The translations under genes were made by a program, and so were the position numbers. Shown here piece after piece: positions 23,701 to 36,442 of a stretch of 64,000 nt of DNA. Below the pieces are notes generated by a model, which made no database searches, had not been told where the DNA came from, and was given only the letters and a program-made list of their open reading frames with translations. The DNA comes from Lantana camara (lineage: Eukaryota; Streptophyta; Magnoliopsida; Lamiales; Verbenaceae). Where the stretch lies: positions 98,136,001 through 98,200,000 of the forward strand of contig CM074856.1 of NCBI GenBank assembly GCA_037501455.1, written 5' to 3'. Each line of letters starts with the position of its first letter. The stretch's first letter is position 1.

Positions 23701-25272
23701 GCACTTAGCAGGAAGGCGAGTGTATCGAGTTTGGAAATAAAGGAAAATGAGGAAGTTGCCCCGATTGTGTTAAGGGCTCGGGTGTCGAATATCACAATTC
23801 AGCCGGAATTAAAACATCAGTTATTTGAGGCTCAGAATAAGGATCCGGAAGTGCAGAAGCTTGTAAGTAAAGCTAAGGACGACCAGGAGAGTCCGTTTGG
23901 GTTTGATGAGACCGGGTTACTTCGGTTCAAGAACAGAGTAGTAGTACCTGAAGAATTAAGACTGGTCCTACTTGAAGAAGCTCACAAGTCAGCCTACTCG
24001 ATCCACCCAGGAGGAAATAAGATGTATAAGGATTTGAAGCAATATTATTGGTGGAACGGGATGAAGAGAGACGTGGCAGAGTATGTGAAACATTGCTTGA
24101 CTTGTCAGAAAGTGAAAGCTGAGCATCAAAAACCCGCGGGACTTCTACAACCGTTACCTATTCCCGAGTGGAAGTGGGAACAAGTAACGATGGACTTTGT
24201 TTCCGGATTACCGAAGGTGAAAGGCTGGTTTGATGGAATTTGGGTAATCGTGGATAGATTTACGAAGTCTGCTCACTTCCTACCAGTCCGGATGTCCTAT
24301 AAGATCCCGAAGTTGGCCGAGATTTATAACAGAGAGATTATTCGACTTCATGGTATTCCGGTGAGCATAGTTTCAGACCGAGACCCGAGGTTTACTTCTA
24401 AGTTGTGGCAGGAATTACAGGCTGTCTTGGGGACGAAACTGAAGTTCAGTACAGCATTCCACCCGCAAACAGACGGTCAAACTGAAAGGTTAATCAGGTA
24501 TTTGGAAGATCTTCTTCGGGCTTGCGCGATGGATTTTCAGAACTCGTGGTCAGAACAGCTTCCCTTGATCGAGTTTGCTTATAACAACAGCTTCCAGGCT
24601 TCGATCGGGATGGCTCCTTACGAGTTACTTTATGGAAGAAAGTGCCGATCTCCGTTGTTTTTCGACTTGGAAGAATGGAAGTGGTCAAAACAGGAAGGAG
24701 TAAAGAGAGGTGAAAGATTTGAAAGGCCTTCCAAAGTCGTTCAGGCTATGATTGAAAAAGTTCAAATGATTCAACAACGGATGAAAGCCACGCAAGATAG
24801 GCAGAAGAGCTACGCCGATAAGCGCCGAAGAGATCTAGAGTTTGAAGTGGGTGACCGGGTATTCTTGAAGGTGTCACCAAGGAAAGGTTTCACCCGGATC
24901 GGGAAAGGAGGAAAGCTTAATCCTCGCTACTTAGGTCCGTTTGAGATTCTGGAAAGAATAGGCGAGGTAGCCTATCGGCTGGACCTACCACCGAGTCTTA
25001 CGGGGATTCACAACGTGTTTCATGTTTCACAATTAAGGAAATATTACCCCGATGAGACTACGATTCTCCCCATGGAAGAAGTTGAACTGGAACCGAATTT
25101 GACGTTTGTTCAGAGGCCGGTTAAGATTATGGATCGGAAATTTCAAGAATTGAGAAACCGGAGAATTCCCATGGTTAAGGTTTTGTGGAGAAGCGATAAA
25201 ACCAAAGAGGCTACGTGGGAAACAGAGGATAAAATGAAACGGTTCCACCCGGAGTTGTTCGAGCAAGACTAG
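20761..25272 (+). CDS. Gag-Pol polyprotein with C-terminal chromodomain
   Basis: A single 1503-residue frame. The N-terminus is Arg/His/Pro-rich. A retrotransposon Gag domain spans about 85-240 ([17 protein letters not shown]). Two CCHC zinc knuckles begin at C312 and C332. The aspartic protease active site is [10 protein letters not shown] with D398; DPG replaces the more usual DSG/DTG. Reverse transcriptase has D664 and the FIDD pair D728/D729. RNase H has YTDAS (D875). Integrase has an HHCC zinc region near 1073-1110 and a D1145-D1206-E1242 triad, spacing D60D35E. A GPF module lies near 1396. A chromodomain-like tail occupies about 1450-1500 (VKVLW, ATWE). The length fits intact Tekay-type chromoviruses. 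The first ATG is chosen because it is in frame and directly precedes the basic Gag start. The product would form virus-like particles, copy its RNA and integrate; the tail may bind heterochromatin marks. There are no stops or frameshifts. Confidence 0.97.
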   Translation: MERDRHSRDRSLRHRHHHRRHHHRRERSPPPPPAQAQPQDFMNAVVGLIDQRLQERVLPPPPPAQVAPPENPISAILREFQNQRPPKFYKGDDIQAEMWLKEIERIWQLIPCDSQEKARCTLTLIQGEAYSWWESTQIVPEAAGTEITWEVFVREFRNKYIPPASRTRRLREFTELKQGGRFVGQYIAEFERLSRYAPNIANDDFHKAMQFVQGLRPDIQDALKAANTSTWAKATAKALKVEDSDSVRRATQRAGQTSGSRSGQGSSSGKRPMIYSAPPAQRDTGKKPKYPGPPPRGPRAPAPPQPPQRPGCRWCGQPTHTYDNCRRRLGLCLICGSNEHLVDGCPDRQDPPPAGPRPLVRARAYALAGEEQEADIDPAAVVEGIICIHGTNIHTLFDPGATHSFLAHSIAITLSLPAMCTSVRYIVSTPFGSRRETDQVYRDVPVVIEGREFLTDFIVMPMERYGAILGMDWLYRHRATIDCRAKRVRLGSEVVTGCTSKTVPLLSFSEAQRLVRDGATGFIAYILNKPKDQVKLEDTEVVKEFPEVFPEKLDSLPPEREIEFVIDLFPNAEPYSKTPYRMAPAELKELKVQLEALLEVGYIRPSSSPWGAPVFFVKKKDGTLRMCIDYRELNRMTIKNKYPLPHIEELFDILQGSKVYSKLDLRQGYYQLRIRAEDIPKTGFNTRYGHYEFVVMPFGLTNAPAAFMDMMHRIFRPFLDKFVVIFIDDILVFSKSAEEHARHLRLVLQTLKEHQLLAKFSKCEFWIDRVFFLGYVISGKGLEVDPSKIEAVLKWEKPKNASEIRSFLGLAGYYRRFVQDFSKIAAPLTRLTKKDVKFVWDEKCDQSFNFLKEKLVSAPVLTLPEGSEEYAVYTDASKEGLGCVLTQKGKVIAYASRKLKEYERNYPTHDLELAAVIFALGKWRHYLYGTSFEIFTDHKSLQYLFTQKDLNMRQRRWMEKLEDYDCTIKYHPGKANVVADALSRKASVSSLEIKENEEVAPIVLRARVSNITIQPELKHQLFEAQNKDPEVQKLVSKAKDDQESPFGFDETGLLRFKNRVVVPEELRLVLLEEAHKSAYSIHPGGNKMYKDLKQYYWWNGMKRDVAEYVKHCLTCQKVKAEHQKPAGLLQPLPIPEWKWEQVTMDFVSGLPKVKGWFDGIWVIVDRFTKSAHFLPVRMSYKIPKLAEIYNREIIRLHGIPVSIVSDRDPRFTSKLWQELQAVLGTKLKFSTAFHPQTDGQTERLIRYLEDLLRACAMDFQNSWSEQLPLIEFAYNNSFQASIGMAPYELLYGRKCRSPLFFDLEEWKWSKQEGVKRGERFERPSKVVQAMIEKVQMIQQRMKATQDRQKSYADKRRRDLEFEVGDRVFLKVSPRKGFTRIGKGGKLNPRYLGPFEILERIGEVAYRLDLPPSLTGIHNVFHVSQLRKYYPDETTILPMEEVELEPNLTFVQRPVKIMDRKFQELRNRRIPMVKVLWRSDKTKEATWETEDKMKRFHPELFEQD

Positions 25273-25296
25273 AGAATCTGGGGACCAGATTCTTCT

Positions 25297-25309
25297 AAGG
25301 GGGGGAGAG
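25297..25309 (+). other. Polypurine tract, chromovirus
   Basis: AAGGGGGGGAGAG, one base before the 3' LTR and 24 nt after the stop codon; plus-strand primer. Confidence 0.92.
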
Positions 25310-25310
25310 T

Positions 25311-27984
25311 TGTAACGCCCCGATTTCCGGATGAACAGGTAAGCACGCCACGTGTGCGTTTTGAGCGTAGGTTTATTTTACTTCTTTTAATTTTATAATA
25401 TATTCTTACGTGGCATTCATATTTTTATAAAATTCATGAAACATTGTTTATATCAATTATTTAAATTCATATCATTGAAAATATTATTTCATGACATGGA
25501 AAATATTTCTTGCATAAAATCAATTACCGAGAGTGATAAAATTACCAAATTGTCGCTAGTTAAATACTTTCTAAAATATTAGGGACTCAATTGCATAAAT
25601 TTGTAGGGACCAAACGGAGCATATTTAAATCATGGCATACTTAATTGTATAACTTAAACAATCCAAGGATTAATTGGCAAATTGGCATATCTCACTCAAA
25701 CCAAGGAGATGAATCACGGTATATGCATTTCCATGAGCTTCCATGAGCTCATTTCATCCAAAATTTACCAAACACATTTGCTCTCATTCTCGGTAGTTCA
25801 AGGAAGAAAAGGGAAGAAGATAATTTTCTATCAATCATCAAGATTTCAAGAAGTTAGCCAAGCTTTGAGAGATCATCATCATCATCATCCACTTTCTTCA
25901 TTTCTTTCCATCTTTAAGGTTGGTTTGCATGAGTTGATGATTCTTGATCATATTTTCCTAGGCTAGGGTTTGAGTTGGATATGCTAGATGATTGAATTAG
26001 AATTGGAAGCATGATTAAATGATCATAGCATGAATTATGGCATGATTATTTCATGGAATTATGGGGAAATTGAACTTGATTGCTCAAGTTGGCCATGAAC
26101 ATGATACCTTGAAACTTTGATGATATTGCATGTTTTATAGGTTTAAGTGTTATATTATCATTTATGGAAGTTGTTTGCATTATATTTCCAGAAATTATAG
26201 CACTTGGGGTTCAAAAATGGATTTTTGTTGCTTTGTTGCTTTCTTCCCGAGAGCATACTCTGTTTTGCTCTGTTTTTCCAGTTGCAGAACTGGGAACGAC
26301 CGTTCCCAGCCTCAAGGCATTGCGGGAACGGGCGTTCCCTTCTTTCAAATTGAAACCGTGCGGCCGACTATGGGAACGGCCGTTCCCATTTTGGCCTTAG
26401 AGCCGGAAGGGCCGTTCCCATGAGGCGCGTTTTAAAAAGGGGAAAAACGCTGGCACGTTTTGGGGAATCCTTGGGAACGACCGTTCCCATTTTTCAAAGG
26501 GGACCGGAACGGCCGTTCCCACCTGTAATGCAGTGTAAAATTCACTGCATAAATTTACGAAAATAGCCCCTCGACCCGACGACTTCTTTGACCCCGAATT
26601 GCTATAATATGTGTTAATATGATGTGAAACGAAATGTTATGATACCACATTGCATTTTCATGGTCGTCTCGACACATTTTCGCCGTTCGTCCTATTTTGG
26701 TCATTTTAGGTCATGTCTCACGATTGTACATCGTATTTGCACAGGTCACGAGGGCGTGGACGGGGAGCAAGCTCCTTAGAACGCTTCTTTATTTTATTTT
26801 GCAAGAAAGGTGAGGTTTTGTTTTGGTAAAACGAACCCTATAACCCTTATGTGCTAATTTTCGGCCAAAACCTATTATAATTATAAACGTTTTCAAAGCT
26901 ATAAACATTTCAAGAAAGAAAGTATCGATTGTCATGATTTTCAAGCATGTTTGGCGAGTACATGATTGCACGTGGGCCCGAGGGTAATTCTTGAGCCAAC
27001 CGGGAAAGCAAGGGCTGACGGGTAACTCCTGAATTATCCTCACATTGTTGGGATCACCCCCGAAGCCACTAGGAGATTAGTGGTGGAAGGAGTTCCGTGT
27101 CTAGAGGGTCATGTCCTCTACACACACCATGTCGTGGATAGTCGAGCCTTGCAAACTCGCTATCACCCGGAGGAAGAAGGAGACTGGGGATTAATCCGGC
27201 ATGTCGGGTTATCCTCGGGTTATTGCATGATTTCAAGCGTGAACTTGTTTATGTGAGCACTAAATAAATTGCATGATCACGTATTTATCAAGCAAGCAAG
27301 CATGATCACGTATTGTTCACGATTGGGAGTTCGGTTGGAGATTGCCCTTACTCGCCGGGGCCACATGTTCATGACATTGACAAGCATGATTAATTAAACG
27401 TGATGAAAGGATTAGTTGTAATCTCGGGCAAAGGATGAGATTTATTGAACTATATAATTATTGTTTTCTACAAGTCTTTACCCGAGGCTACAACTTGCAT
27501 GTGACGTGTGTTATATTTAATTATTGCCCCTCACTCAGTCTTCGGTAGACTGATACTCCACTTTTCAGGTACCTTTTGAGCGTGGTTGTGCTAGGCGGGA
27601 GTTGGTCGAGTCCTGCATTATCACGGGTCTAGTGTTGCCCCTTTCATGTATATATTTTGTCGGATATCATGTTATGTTCACGGTTGATATAATTTGGACA
27701 CTTTAGTAGATACCTATTTTGTAGAGATGATAATGTATTGAGAGTTAAATGGTACCTATATGTATCTATGTAATAAATACGGTACCTATATATACGAATG
27801 ACTTTACTGCTTCCGCTTTTCTATTCATGATTGTTGATTTTGTTGGGGAGAGTGTCCCGCCTAGAGCATCGTTTTGTTGTCACCCGTTCGCTGTGGTCTT
27901 GGTTTATGTATGAACTATCCATTTCATACGTGGATCGAGGCTACAGTGCGGGGGATGTGGCGCCTTGGGGTCTAGGGTGCTACA
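25311..27984 (+). repeat. Chromovirus 3' LTR (2674 bp)
   Basis: The same length as the 5' LTR and about 99.7% identical by eye. It carries the same palindrome array (26292-26520), splice-like signals and structured RNA domain (26983-27164). Confidence 0.96.
26983..27164 (+). promoter_or_regulatory. Conserved structured RNA domain, chromovirus 3' LTR copy
   Basis: Same stems as at 19504-19685. If it lies in R, it would be present at both ends of the genomic RNA. Confidence 0.7.
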
Positions 27985-27989
27985 AAATC
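27985..27989. other. Right target-site duplication of chromovirus (AAATC)
   Basis: Matches 17827-17831. LTR A resumes at 27990 with TGACCCAAATC. Confidence 0.97.
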
Positions 27990-28987
27990 TGACCCAAATC
28001 ATGATGTAAGGAGATGAAATCAAGTATAATAGAGTAGAGAAGACATAAATATTCATACCTTGAAGATTTGGTGAAAGAGGGAAGAGATTTGAGCTCAAAA
28101 TCACAAAGGATGGCCAAGGGTTTTCTTCCTTCTCCTCTTCTTCCCTCTCTCGTTTCAGTTGCAGCTGGAAATGGAGATATGTGGTTCGGTTTTCAGAGCT
28201 AAAGAGGAGAGGAAGGGCTTAACTCAAGGTAGATAAGTCATGGTTAAGGTAGGGTTAGGTTAAGGGGTGTTATAGGGTCCCACCATGAAGACTAGTCAAC
28301 AAAAGAAGCTCTTCTTGCACGGGTTGCTCGTTACGGTTGGATTTCGGAGGTCTTAATGATTTCAAAAAGGTGTGAGGCTTATTCCATTGTCTCCGAATCG
28401 TCGATACGAAGGCAACGGAGTTGACGGAATTCGAAAACGAATTCCCGAGCTCAAGATATCACGCACGGAACCAAGGGTGCGCTAATTGCTCGTTAGCCCC
28501 CGATTTGGTTCCACAATCAAAATTAAATTCATTAACACATCAAATGAATCCGAAAACTTAAACCGAGCATATAGGCATGTTCACAACACACACATTTACG
28601 ACATATTAAATTTCCATACCAATCCGATATCATTACATACATGAACGAAGCACAAATATAACACTCATATGCATGAACGAATTCATATTGTTATAAATGA
28701 ATTACTAAAACTTAAGTTCCATATTAATTAAATTAAAACCAACTAATAACATGTTGAAATTAATTAACGAAATTACCAAAATAGTTAACGTAACATGAAA
28801 CCTTAATTAAGAAATTAAACACTAAATATCAAAGTAAAATAAATGAATTAAATTAAAATAGCAACAGTCTATAGTTTAAAAAAAAATAAACATTTATAAA
28901 CAATTAATCATATAATTAAATAATTAAATCGCGCAATTTATAAACAAATACGCCACATTATTAAAACTGAAAAACTGGGGCGTTACA
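27990..28987 (-). repeat. Array LTR A, part 2
   Basis: Continuation of LTR A, ending GGGGCGTTACA (reverse of an LTR start). Aligns with 35225-36220 of LTR B and the end of LTR C. Contains the minus-strand CTTCAAG|GTATGA donor-like site near 28060. Confidence 0.93.
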
Positions 28988-29047
28988 ATCTCTCCCCCTT
29001 AAAAGGAATCCGTCCTCGGATTCAAAACAAGCTTGAAATCAAACAAT

Positions 29048-29209
29048 GAGAGATTCCCCGTCTCTCACAAACAACAAGGAGAGAGCCCCGTCTCTCAAGC
29101 AGCAATGAGAGAACCCCGTCTCTCCAACAACAATGAGAGAACCCCGTCTCTCACAAACAAAGAGAGTACCCCGTCTCTCAAACAAAAATAAGAGAATCCC
29201 CGTCTCTTA
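29048..29209 (-). repeat. GAGAGA/TCTCTC hairpin array, array internal 1
   Basis: Six units of about 18 bp separated by AAC-rich spacers. The plus strand reads GAGAGATTCCCCGTCTCTC and variants. The last unit reads TAAGAGAATCCCCGTCTCTTA, where both arms changed together. Same position and motif as in element I (3383-3720). Confidence 0.85.
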
Positions 29210-29879
29210 ACCGAAAATAAAGCAAGGAAGTCTCCAATACTCCCAAGCAACTCACTCAAAAACCAAGTTTAAAATCACGTAAATCACCCAAAACAAGTAA
29301 GAAACGTCGCCCACAAAGATATTCAATTACACCAAGTAATTTAACACATTACAGATCAAAGCACCTAACATAAAAACTATAAAAGTTAAATTTGCATGGA
29401 TGCATGTATCATGAATGATATAAGTACCGTTCACCGTAGTTGCGAAAATTCAGATTTGTGAGTTGTCGTTGTCCAAGGTATGATCTGTCCTGAATGTAAC
29501 TCGGTGCCCCACTTGTCTTGAACCTCTTCAGGGTTCCCCGGTGAAACGATTGATAAATTCCTTAAGGATTATATCCTTAAATCCTTTCTAACTTGTACTG
29601 CTACCCAACTTCTTCAATCCTTATCCAAATCGGTGCTTAACATATCCCCGAGGATCACCCCTCTGAGCAAACTTGATGATTCAATCCCAACCTTACGATT
29701 TATTCTTATAGTCTCTCTCTCAACACAAATCTTTTCCCACCTTCCGTTCCCATTGTCCGTTCATTCCCTTTCGATCCCCCTCAACGTTATATTTGATAAC
29801 TGGTCCCATATTTCCTTAACCGAAGATAGAAGGTTCTTGATGATTCTTGAAATTTGAGACCAATACTCCAATTATCATC

Positions 29880-29903
29880 TTTTTTTTTTTTTTTTTTTTT
29901 TTT
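29880..29903. repeat. Poly-T tract, 24 bp
   Basis: The matching tract in internal 2 is 29 bp (37113-37141). The 5-bp difference accounts for the whole length difference between the two internal regions. Confidence 0.95.
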
Positions 29904-31259
29904 CATTTGGTCTCTACTTAAGCTTCCTTGTAGATTACCGTTGATATAACTAATAACTAATAACTAATAACTCGATGATATTATCTTGGACCCCTTCATA
30001 CTTCATTGAATAAATCTTGATCGACACCATCCCCGTATATGATAGCTTGATTCGGTTTTCCCCCTTGTTAATTCTACTTAGAAGTCCATAGGAACTCTCT
30101 TATGATTCCATCACCTTCAGATCAGAATTCCATACGTAGCTTCTCTCTTAATAGCTTAACCATAACCGCTGTCTTATTCATTCCTAATCACCACCCTTAG
30201 GACTTCCAGATTCTCCTTAGTTTGCATCCCCGTCATTACTCCTAACATATTCATTCGATCACCACTCCCATCCTCCAATTCACCTCTCGGTCGTGCTCTC
30301 CCCCTTAAAATTTTTGCTCTTACATATCAACCTCCATGAATCCTTCTTTCATTGAAATTTTTGCTGAGCCACTTCTGTTTCTTTAATTCACTCCCAAGGT
30401 TCAATTCAAACCCTTCAGTAATTACTTCCTTCTAATCCCCAACTCTTCTCTTTCTTGCTCTTCTTGAAATCTAGACCAATCTAATCCTCTCTTGCATTTC
30501 CCTTCTTTCAACTAAAGGTAACCCCTTCAAGGATCGAAAGGATTTACATTATTTCCTAATCAATGCTCCCTTAATTAGAAGTTTTAGTCGGATTCGTTAC
30601 TTCGCCTCTGAGATTAAGGTTCCTCCAAAACCCTCCAACTTAGTTTCTTCGATGTAGATTGTGCTAGCCAAGCTACATGCCCGGAACTCCCAAGATATAA
30701 CCCAACTATTCTTCTCGTCTTGATTCGAGTAAGCCTTGATTAATGAATAACTTGATGAACAAGGTGGAGTCATTCCCTATCAATTAAACACTAATCCATG
30801 CATGTTGGATTAACATGCCAATGCACTTAATAAACAGTCAAAGATGCAACAATGCAACACGTTGGAGAAATTATATTAATTAAACATAAACGTACATATA
30901 GATACAGAAAGCAATTAACTTAAATCGATACATGATGCTTATGCCATGAATATGCAGAACCTGTCACCGAGGTGGTAAACTTTTAGCTTGACGACGTGTT
31001 CCTCATTCCCATGATTGTAACTTTCTTTGAAGACATCGATAATTCCTTAGCTTTCCATGGTCTTCGAATCTCCCTAATCTTCTTCATCCATTTGTATATC
31101 CCATGGCCCGAACGTACTATTCTTGAACCCAAGGTCTTCTTTGTCAATGGAGTTTACACCTCAACGTACTTCCAAGCATCGACCTCCAAAGGTCGTCCAA
31201 ATCTTCATCTTGATGTCCCCTCCGGTTAAAGTTCCTTTAGCTTATCCTTTGTTTCCGAT

Positions 31260-31484
31260 TTACACGCATAATTCACCCATAATAACGTTTTCCATTCTTG
31301 CTTGCTTCTTGATGTCTCCATGTTCCAAGGTTCCAAGAAGATGACGTAATTTGTAATCCTTGATGCTTATAAGTCCCTTTTGCCTTGCGTCCATTCGTTG
31401 TCCCACGCTTATATTCGCATCAAGTGAGCTTCCATATTTGACCTCATAATGAGCCTTGTGATTAACGGCTCCCAATCCTTGCAT
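31260..31484 (-). pseudogene. Short conserved frame in array internal 1, unknown
   Basis: A 74-codon minus-strand frame. Its segment KDYKLRHLLGTLEH resembles KDFELYHLLGTSRH at the C-terminal part of a 61-codon frame in the right-hand element (63026-63211), at a comparable internal position. The copy in internal 2 (38498-38722) is nearly identical. This may be a relic of coding sequence or simply conserved non-coding DNA; no recognised domain. Confidence 0.25.
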
Positions 31485-32182
31485 CTGAGTTGAGTCGAAT
31501 CCCTTTTTAACACATCATGTATCCGACTCCTTGAAGCTTCCCAATTTGGCCTTCCAATCACTCAACCATTCCAAACTCGGAGCTTCAAAGGTGAACCTTG
31601 GGGCATTTACTCTTGTATTAGATGTCTCCAAAATCGGGGTGGTGAAGAGTTCCACACCCCTCTTGTTGTCTCACGCATCCCTTAAGTCGAAGCTTGAGTC
31701 TTTGCAATTCTTGTATGTTGAGAACCTTCAAGGTTTGTAGGTAGGGCAAGATTGATGAACCTTCCCGTGATCCAAGCTTCCTCCCATGATACGAGCCATG
31801 ATAGGTGGTTCCATTGTGCACGCCACGGAATTTGAACACTCGGCATTCAAGTTACCTTGTCAATTGTAGTTGGTGTGAATGGTAGCTTTGTTTGCATGAT
31901 AGTAACCTATATAAGAAAGATCAACTCAAATATGGGTGCATGAAGATTATCGTATGCTTATGACACGTAGTTAAATAAATCAATGCACATAGAATGCAAA
32001 ATGCAACACTTAACGCAACTAAATGAAAGCGTAGATTGTATACACATATTAAGCAATTCCCAACAATTAGTATCAAATATTCATGCCAAAACGATGCAAT
32101 GCACATATATTAACAAGTTGTTCCTATGTCGTGCGACCTAACTGACTCAAACACAACTCAAGAACACCGGTTTTGCAACCGG

Positions 32183-32194
32183 GCTCTGATACCA
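32183..32194 (-). other. Primer-binding site, array unit 1
   Basis: The plus strand reads GCTCTGATACCA, the reverse complement of TGGTATCAGAGC, with an 8-nt spacer to LTR B. Confidence 0.93.
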
Positions 32195-32202
32195 CTTAAG
32201 GA

Positions 32203-35200
32203 TGTAGCACCCCGCACGTGAGGCACCACATCCTCCGCACTATGGCCCAACACGAGTAACGAAACTGTAACTCCGCACCCGTATCAAACCATAGCGAACG
32301 GGAGACCAACATAAAAACTTTCCTAAGCCAGGCGGAACTAGACCCTGCAATGAAAACCAATCCACAAAGTATAATGCATAGCAAAGCCAAAGTTCAATCA
32401 TACAAACCATAAACGGAATTTGGGCTCTTCAGGCCTCTTTTAAAACATAACAAAACCCAGTAAAAGCTATTCACTAACAATTACATAATTATTCAAGTTC
32501 CAGAGACTATGAAATCGAATCATACATAAATCCAATACATGAATGAGTGCAGAGACTCTTCTAACTTAACTTGACCACTTAAAGACTCCAAAACCTCCGC
32601 CTAGCTCGAAACTCCAAAGCCAAACCTGCACACTAAAGTGTTGGGGGGGGAGAGGGTCAGTCTCTAGAAGACTGAGTGAGCAGGAGCGATATACATATAT
32701 AAAAACATGCACATGCAAGTCGTAAATTCCGAACAAGGTTTTTATTTGAAATTAGTTCCCAAAAAGGGCAAGAGAATAACTAATCAATGCTCGGATTTTA
32801 GGACTAAGTCATATTAGTTTCATTACATTCATAAATCATACATAAATATAAGGCTCGGCGAGTGAGCGTGCACAATCTCCAACCAAACTCCGACCGTGTA
32901 CGACAAATATCAATAATATATTGATTCGGCGATCATGCGATATATCATAATACACACAGACCATAAATCATAAATCATAAATATATTCGTTTGGGCAATC
33001 CGTGTCCCGGCCTTCCCGCACGGTGCATAAACATAATAAAATCATAACATAAATCATAAATCATATCCAACCTTCTTCCTCCGGGTGGTGGACGGGCTTG
33101 CAAGACCCGACCACCTCAATCATGGGCCAATGGGGTTTCATGACTCCCCCAAGGGCACTCAGCTCCCATTCCCCGCTAAACCTCCTAGCGAGGGCCGGTA
33201 TCACCGTAGTTGGTTGGGACTAGTATATGGGATCCCCGTCAGCCCTTGCTTCCTCGGTTAGCCACATATACGAAGTCCCGGGGCCCGTTCAGTCATAAGT
33301 CATAAATGTGTCTCGCCAAAACATATCAATCATAAGTACATACCATAATTCATAAATCTTTTGAAAAGGGTTTACCCAATCAATACATACTATAAGAAAT
33401 CATATCTTACCGTGTAATTCGGCATATGCTATATACGTACCTCTCCGTGTCATCCTATTCCGTAGCTAGCATGAAGACACACGGTTTGGAGCATAGCCTC
33501 ATTACCAAACCATTTTTAAGTTATACGCTCATACGCATAATTCAGAAGGGTTTACTCGATAACTTCATTTGAAAATCATATATATATAATCATAAGGTTT
33601 TGGCCAAAGCTTTTCACATAAGGGTTGTAGGGATTGTTACATAGCTAAAACAAAAACCACCCTCACCTTAACCGTGATGAAACAAGGATCGAGCACCAAG
33701 TGCCTGAACGATCAAAAGCTCTCCACCCTGGAGATAAACTGTACAAAAGACCACAAGACGTGTTCGTGAGACTCAAGACTCTAAATGAACCATATATGAC
33801 GCACGGCAATGCACAAGCGTGATATGAAGGCATAAAGATCATATTAAGTCATGAAAATCATATAACCAATTCATTCACTTGTTCAATCATAAATCATTCA
33901 AATTCTTCAATTCAATCTCCAATCAAATTAATTCAAGAATTCAAATAGGAGCATAGAACATATTCAAGCTCTTCCATAATGCTACCACATACTTAATATT
34001 ATATAAGATAGCATATTTCCAAGGTTTGACAACAAGGAGAAATCATATGATATAGAAAATGAGTTTCGCAATTCATAAACGACATATAAACACATATAAA
34101 CGGCAATAAGCGAAAGCATACCTATAACTCATCCAAATGCCATGAAATTAAACCATAATGCTCCCAACATATAGAAAAACAAGTTCATAGTTCAACACAA
34201 AAGGAGATAAAGCCATTCAAGAGGTGAAACAAATCAAAAACCGAAAAGGAAGCAACACGGACTGCGCAGGGGAAGGGACACGGGGTGTCACCAACCCTAG
34301 CCAAACTGAGCCACGGGCGTGGCCCAGTACAGAGCTGCCCAGAAGGTGTGACACGCCTGTGTCTCACTCTTATGAGTAAATGAGACACGGGGGTGTCACG
34401 GTACAGAACTAAAACCGTTCACAAAGTTAAACCGGCAAAACTGATCCCTTACAAACTCAATCCAAAAACATACCAAAAGAACTCCAAATGCTCTGAAACT
34501 TAATATACAACATATTTGGCATGTTATGAACATTTTTCATTCAGAGTGCAAAGGCTAAATCACACGTTAAGATCATCGAATCCATGCAACAAAACTGGGT
34601 CGCCAAAATCGCACATATGAGCCCTAATGATTCCATCATGCCTTGATCAAGTACTTAGGGGTTGAATTTGGATCTGAAACTTTGGGGAATGCATGCTAAC
34701 ATACTAAAAAACTAATATACATCATATATATGCGAAATGGCACAATTTAAAACACATTAGGGTGACCAACAACCACACATAGGCAACAGCAACAAATCTG
34801 TCATGGAGCATGCATAAAAACAGGCCATGTATTTCGGTTTTGAGGCTTCAAATGGATCCAAATACTTGAAACATGACTGCTAACATATATAACAATGAGT
34901 GTACATCAAATCCAAGCCATTTCACACGAAATGGAGACCATTTGATCAAGCAACAACACAAAATTTCACACAGCAGTTCGAAAAACAGGGGAATCAATTT
35001 GATCATCAAGTTTGGAGCTCCATATCTCAAAATTTTATAAAAGGAGCAAGAGAAGAAATCCTCGTAATATCATATACTATCAGCTAGGAAAGAAATAAGC
35101 CAAGAAACAAGCTCATATACTCATTTACAAGCAAGGAAATCAGCTACACAAGCAAATAGGTCACAAGAGCAAAAATCCCTAAAAGTTCATATAAAGCTCA

Positions 35201-36220
35201 TCCCTCAAACCCTAACCAAATCTGACCCAAATCATGATGTAAGGAGATGAAATCAAGTATAATAGAGTAGAGAAGACATAAATATTCATACCTTGAAGAT
35301 TTGGTGAAGGAGGGAAGAGATTTGAGCTCAAAATCACAAAGGATGGCCAAGGGTTTTCTTCCTTCTCCTCTTCTTCCCTCTCTCGTTTCAGTTGCAGCTG
35401 GAAATGGAGATATGTGGTTCGGTTTTCAGAGCTAAAGAGGAGAGGAAGGGCTTAACTCAAGGTAGATAAGTCATGGTTAAGGTAGGGTTAGGTTAAGGGG
35501 TGTTATAGGGTCCCACCATGAAGACTAGTCAACAAAAGAAGCTCTTCTTGCACGGGTTGCTCGTTACGGTTGGATTTCGGAGGTCTTAATGATTTCAAAA
35601 AGGTGTGAGGCTTATTCCATTGTCTCCGAATCGTCGATACGAAGGCAACGGAGTTGACGGAATTCGAAACCGAATTCCCGAGCTCAAGATATCACGCACG
35701 GAACCAAGGGTGCGCTAATTGCTCGTTAGCCCCCGATTTGGTTCCACAATCAAAATTAAATTCATTAACACATCAAATGAATCTGAAAACTTAAACCGAG
35801 CATATAGGCATGTTCATAACACACACATTTACGACATATTAAATTTCCATACCAATCCGATATCATTACATACATGAACGAAGCACAAATATAACACTCA
35901 TATGCATGAACGAATTCATATTGTTATAAATGAATTACTAAAACTTAAGTTCCATATTAATTAAATTAAAACCAACTAATAACATGTTGAAATTAATTAA
36001 CGAAATTACCAAAATAGTTAACGTAACATGAAACCTTAATTAAGAAATTAAACACTAAATATCAAAGTAAAATAAATGAATTAAATTAAAATAGCAACAG
36101 TCTATAGTTTAAAAAAAAATAAACATTTATAAACAATTAATCATATAATTAAATAATTAAATCGCGCAATTTATAAACAAATACGCCACATTATTAAAAC
36201 TGAAAAACTGGGGCGTTACA
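32203..36220 (-). repeat. Array LTR B (middle, shared), 4018 bp
   Basis: It serves as 5' LTR of unit 1 and 3' LTR of unit 2: a PBS lies to its left and a purine tract to its right. It carries about 17 private differences against about 9 in A and 13 in C; around seven of them fall in its first 1.3 kb, where A and C are almost identical. It holds the structured domain (33087-33271), a 72-nt splice-bounded segment (33667-33738) and degenerate palindromes (34254-34400). Confidence 0.95.
33087..33271 (-). promoter_or_regulatory. Conserved structured RNA domain, array LTR B copy
   Basis: The outer stem is TATATG/CATATA. The final hairpin is GGTGG-CGGG / CCCG-CCACC (33087-33115). Copies lie at 15696-15880 (LTR A) and 40325-40509 (LTR C). 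Confidence 0.7.
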
Positions 36221-36280
36221 ATCTCTCCCCCTTAAAAGGAATCCGTCCTCGGATTCAAAACACGCTTGAAATCAAACAAT

Positions 36281-36442
36281 GAGAGATTCCCCGTCTCTCA
36301 CAAACAACAAGGAGAGAGCCCCGTCTCTCAAGCAGCAATGAGAGAACCCCGTCTCTCCAACAACAATGAGAGAACCCCGTCTCTCACAAACAAAGAGAGT
36401 ACCCCGTCTCTCAAACAAAAATAAGAGAATCCCCGTCTCTTA
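36281..36442 (-). repeat. GAGAGA/TCTCTC hairpin array, array internal 2
   Basis: Same six units as 29048-29209, including the compensated last unit. Confidence 0.85.

Larger units (their letters stand above)
17832..27984 (+). mobile_element. Intact Ty3/gypsy chromovirus, Tekay-like, 10,153 bp
   Basis: It is complete: two 2674-bp LTRs, PBS, one uninterrupted Gag-Pol frame, polypurine tract and AAATC duplications. By eye the LTRs differ at about eight positions (0.3%), for example near 18829/26308, 18878/26357, 19330 and 20389/27868. It is therefore younger than the array it entered. It is the only element in the window that can encode transposition proteins. The clade call rests on the C-terminal chromodomain, long LTRs and iMet PBS; a phylogeny of RT would settle it. 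Confidence 0.96.
28988..32202 (-). other. Array internal region 1 (3215 bp), non-coding
   Basis: On the minus strand it runs from PBS (32183-32194) to purine tract (about 28989-29003, read AAGGGGGAGAGAT). It has no gag-pol homology and no frame above about 75 codons. It includes the hairpin array (29048-29209) and a poly-T run (29880-29903). Near-identical to 36221-39440. Confidence 0.88.

Noticed and set aside
29048..29209. Regularly spaced short repeats resembling a CRISPR array
   Set aside because: Units are palindromic and imperfect, spacers are similar AAC-rich strings, the context is a plant retrotransposon, and the same array recurs in other copies.
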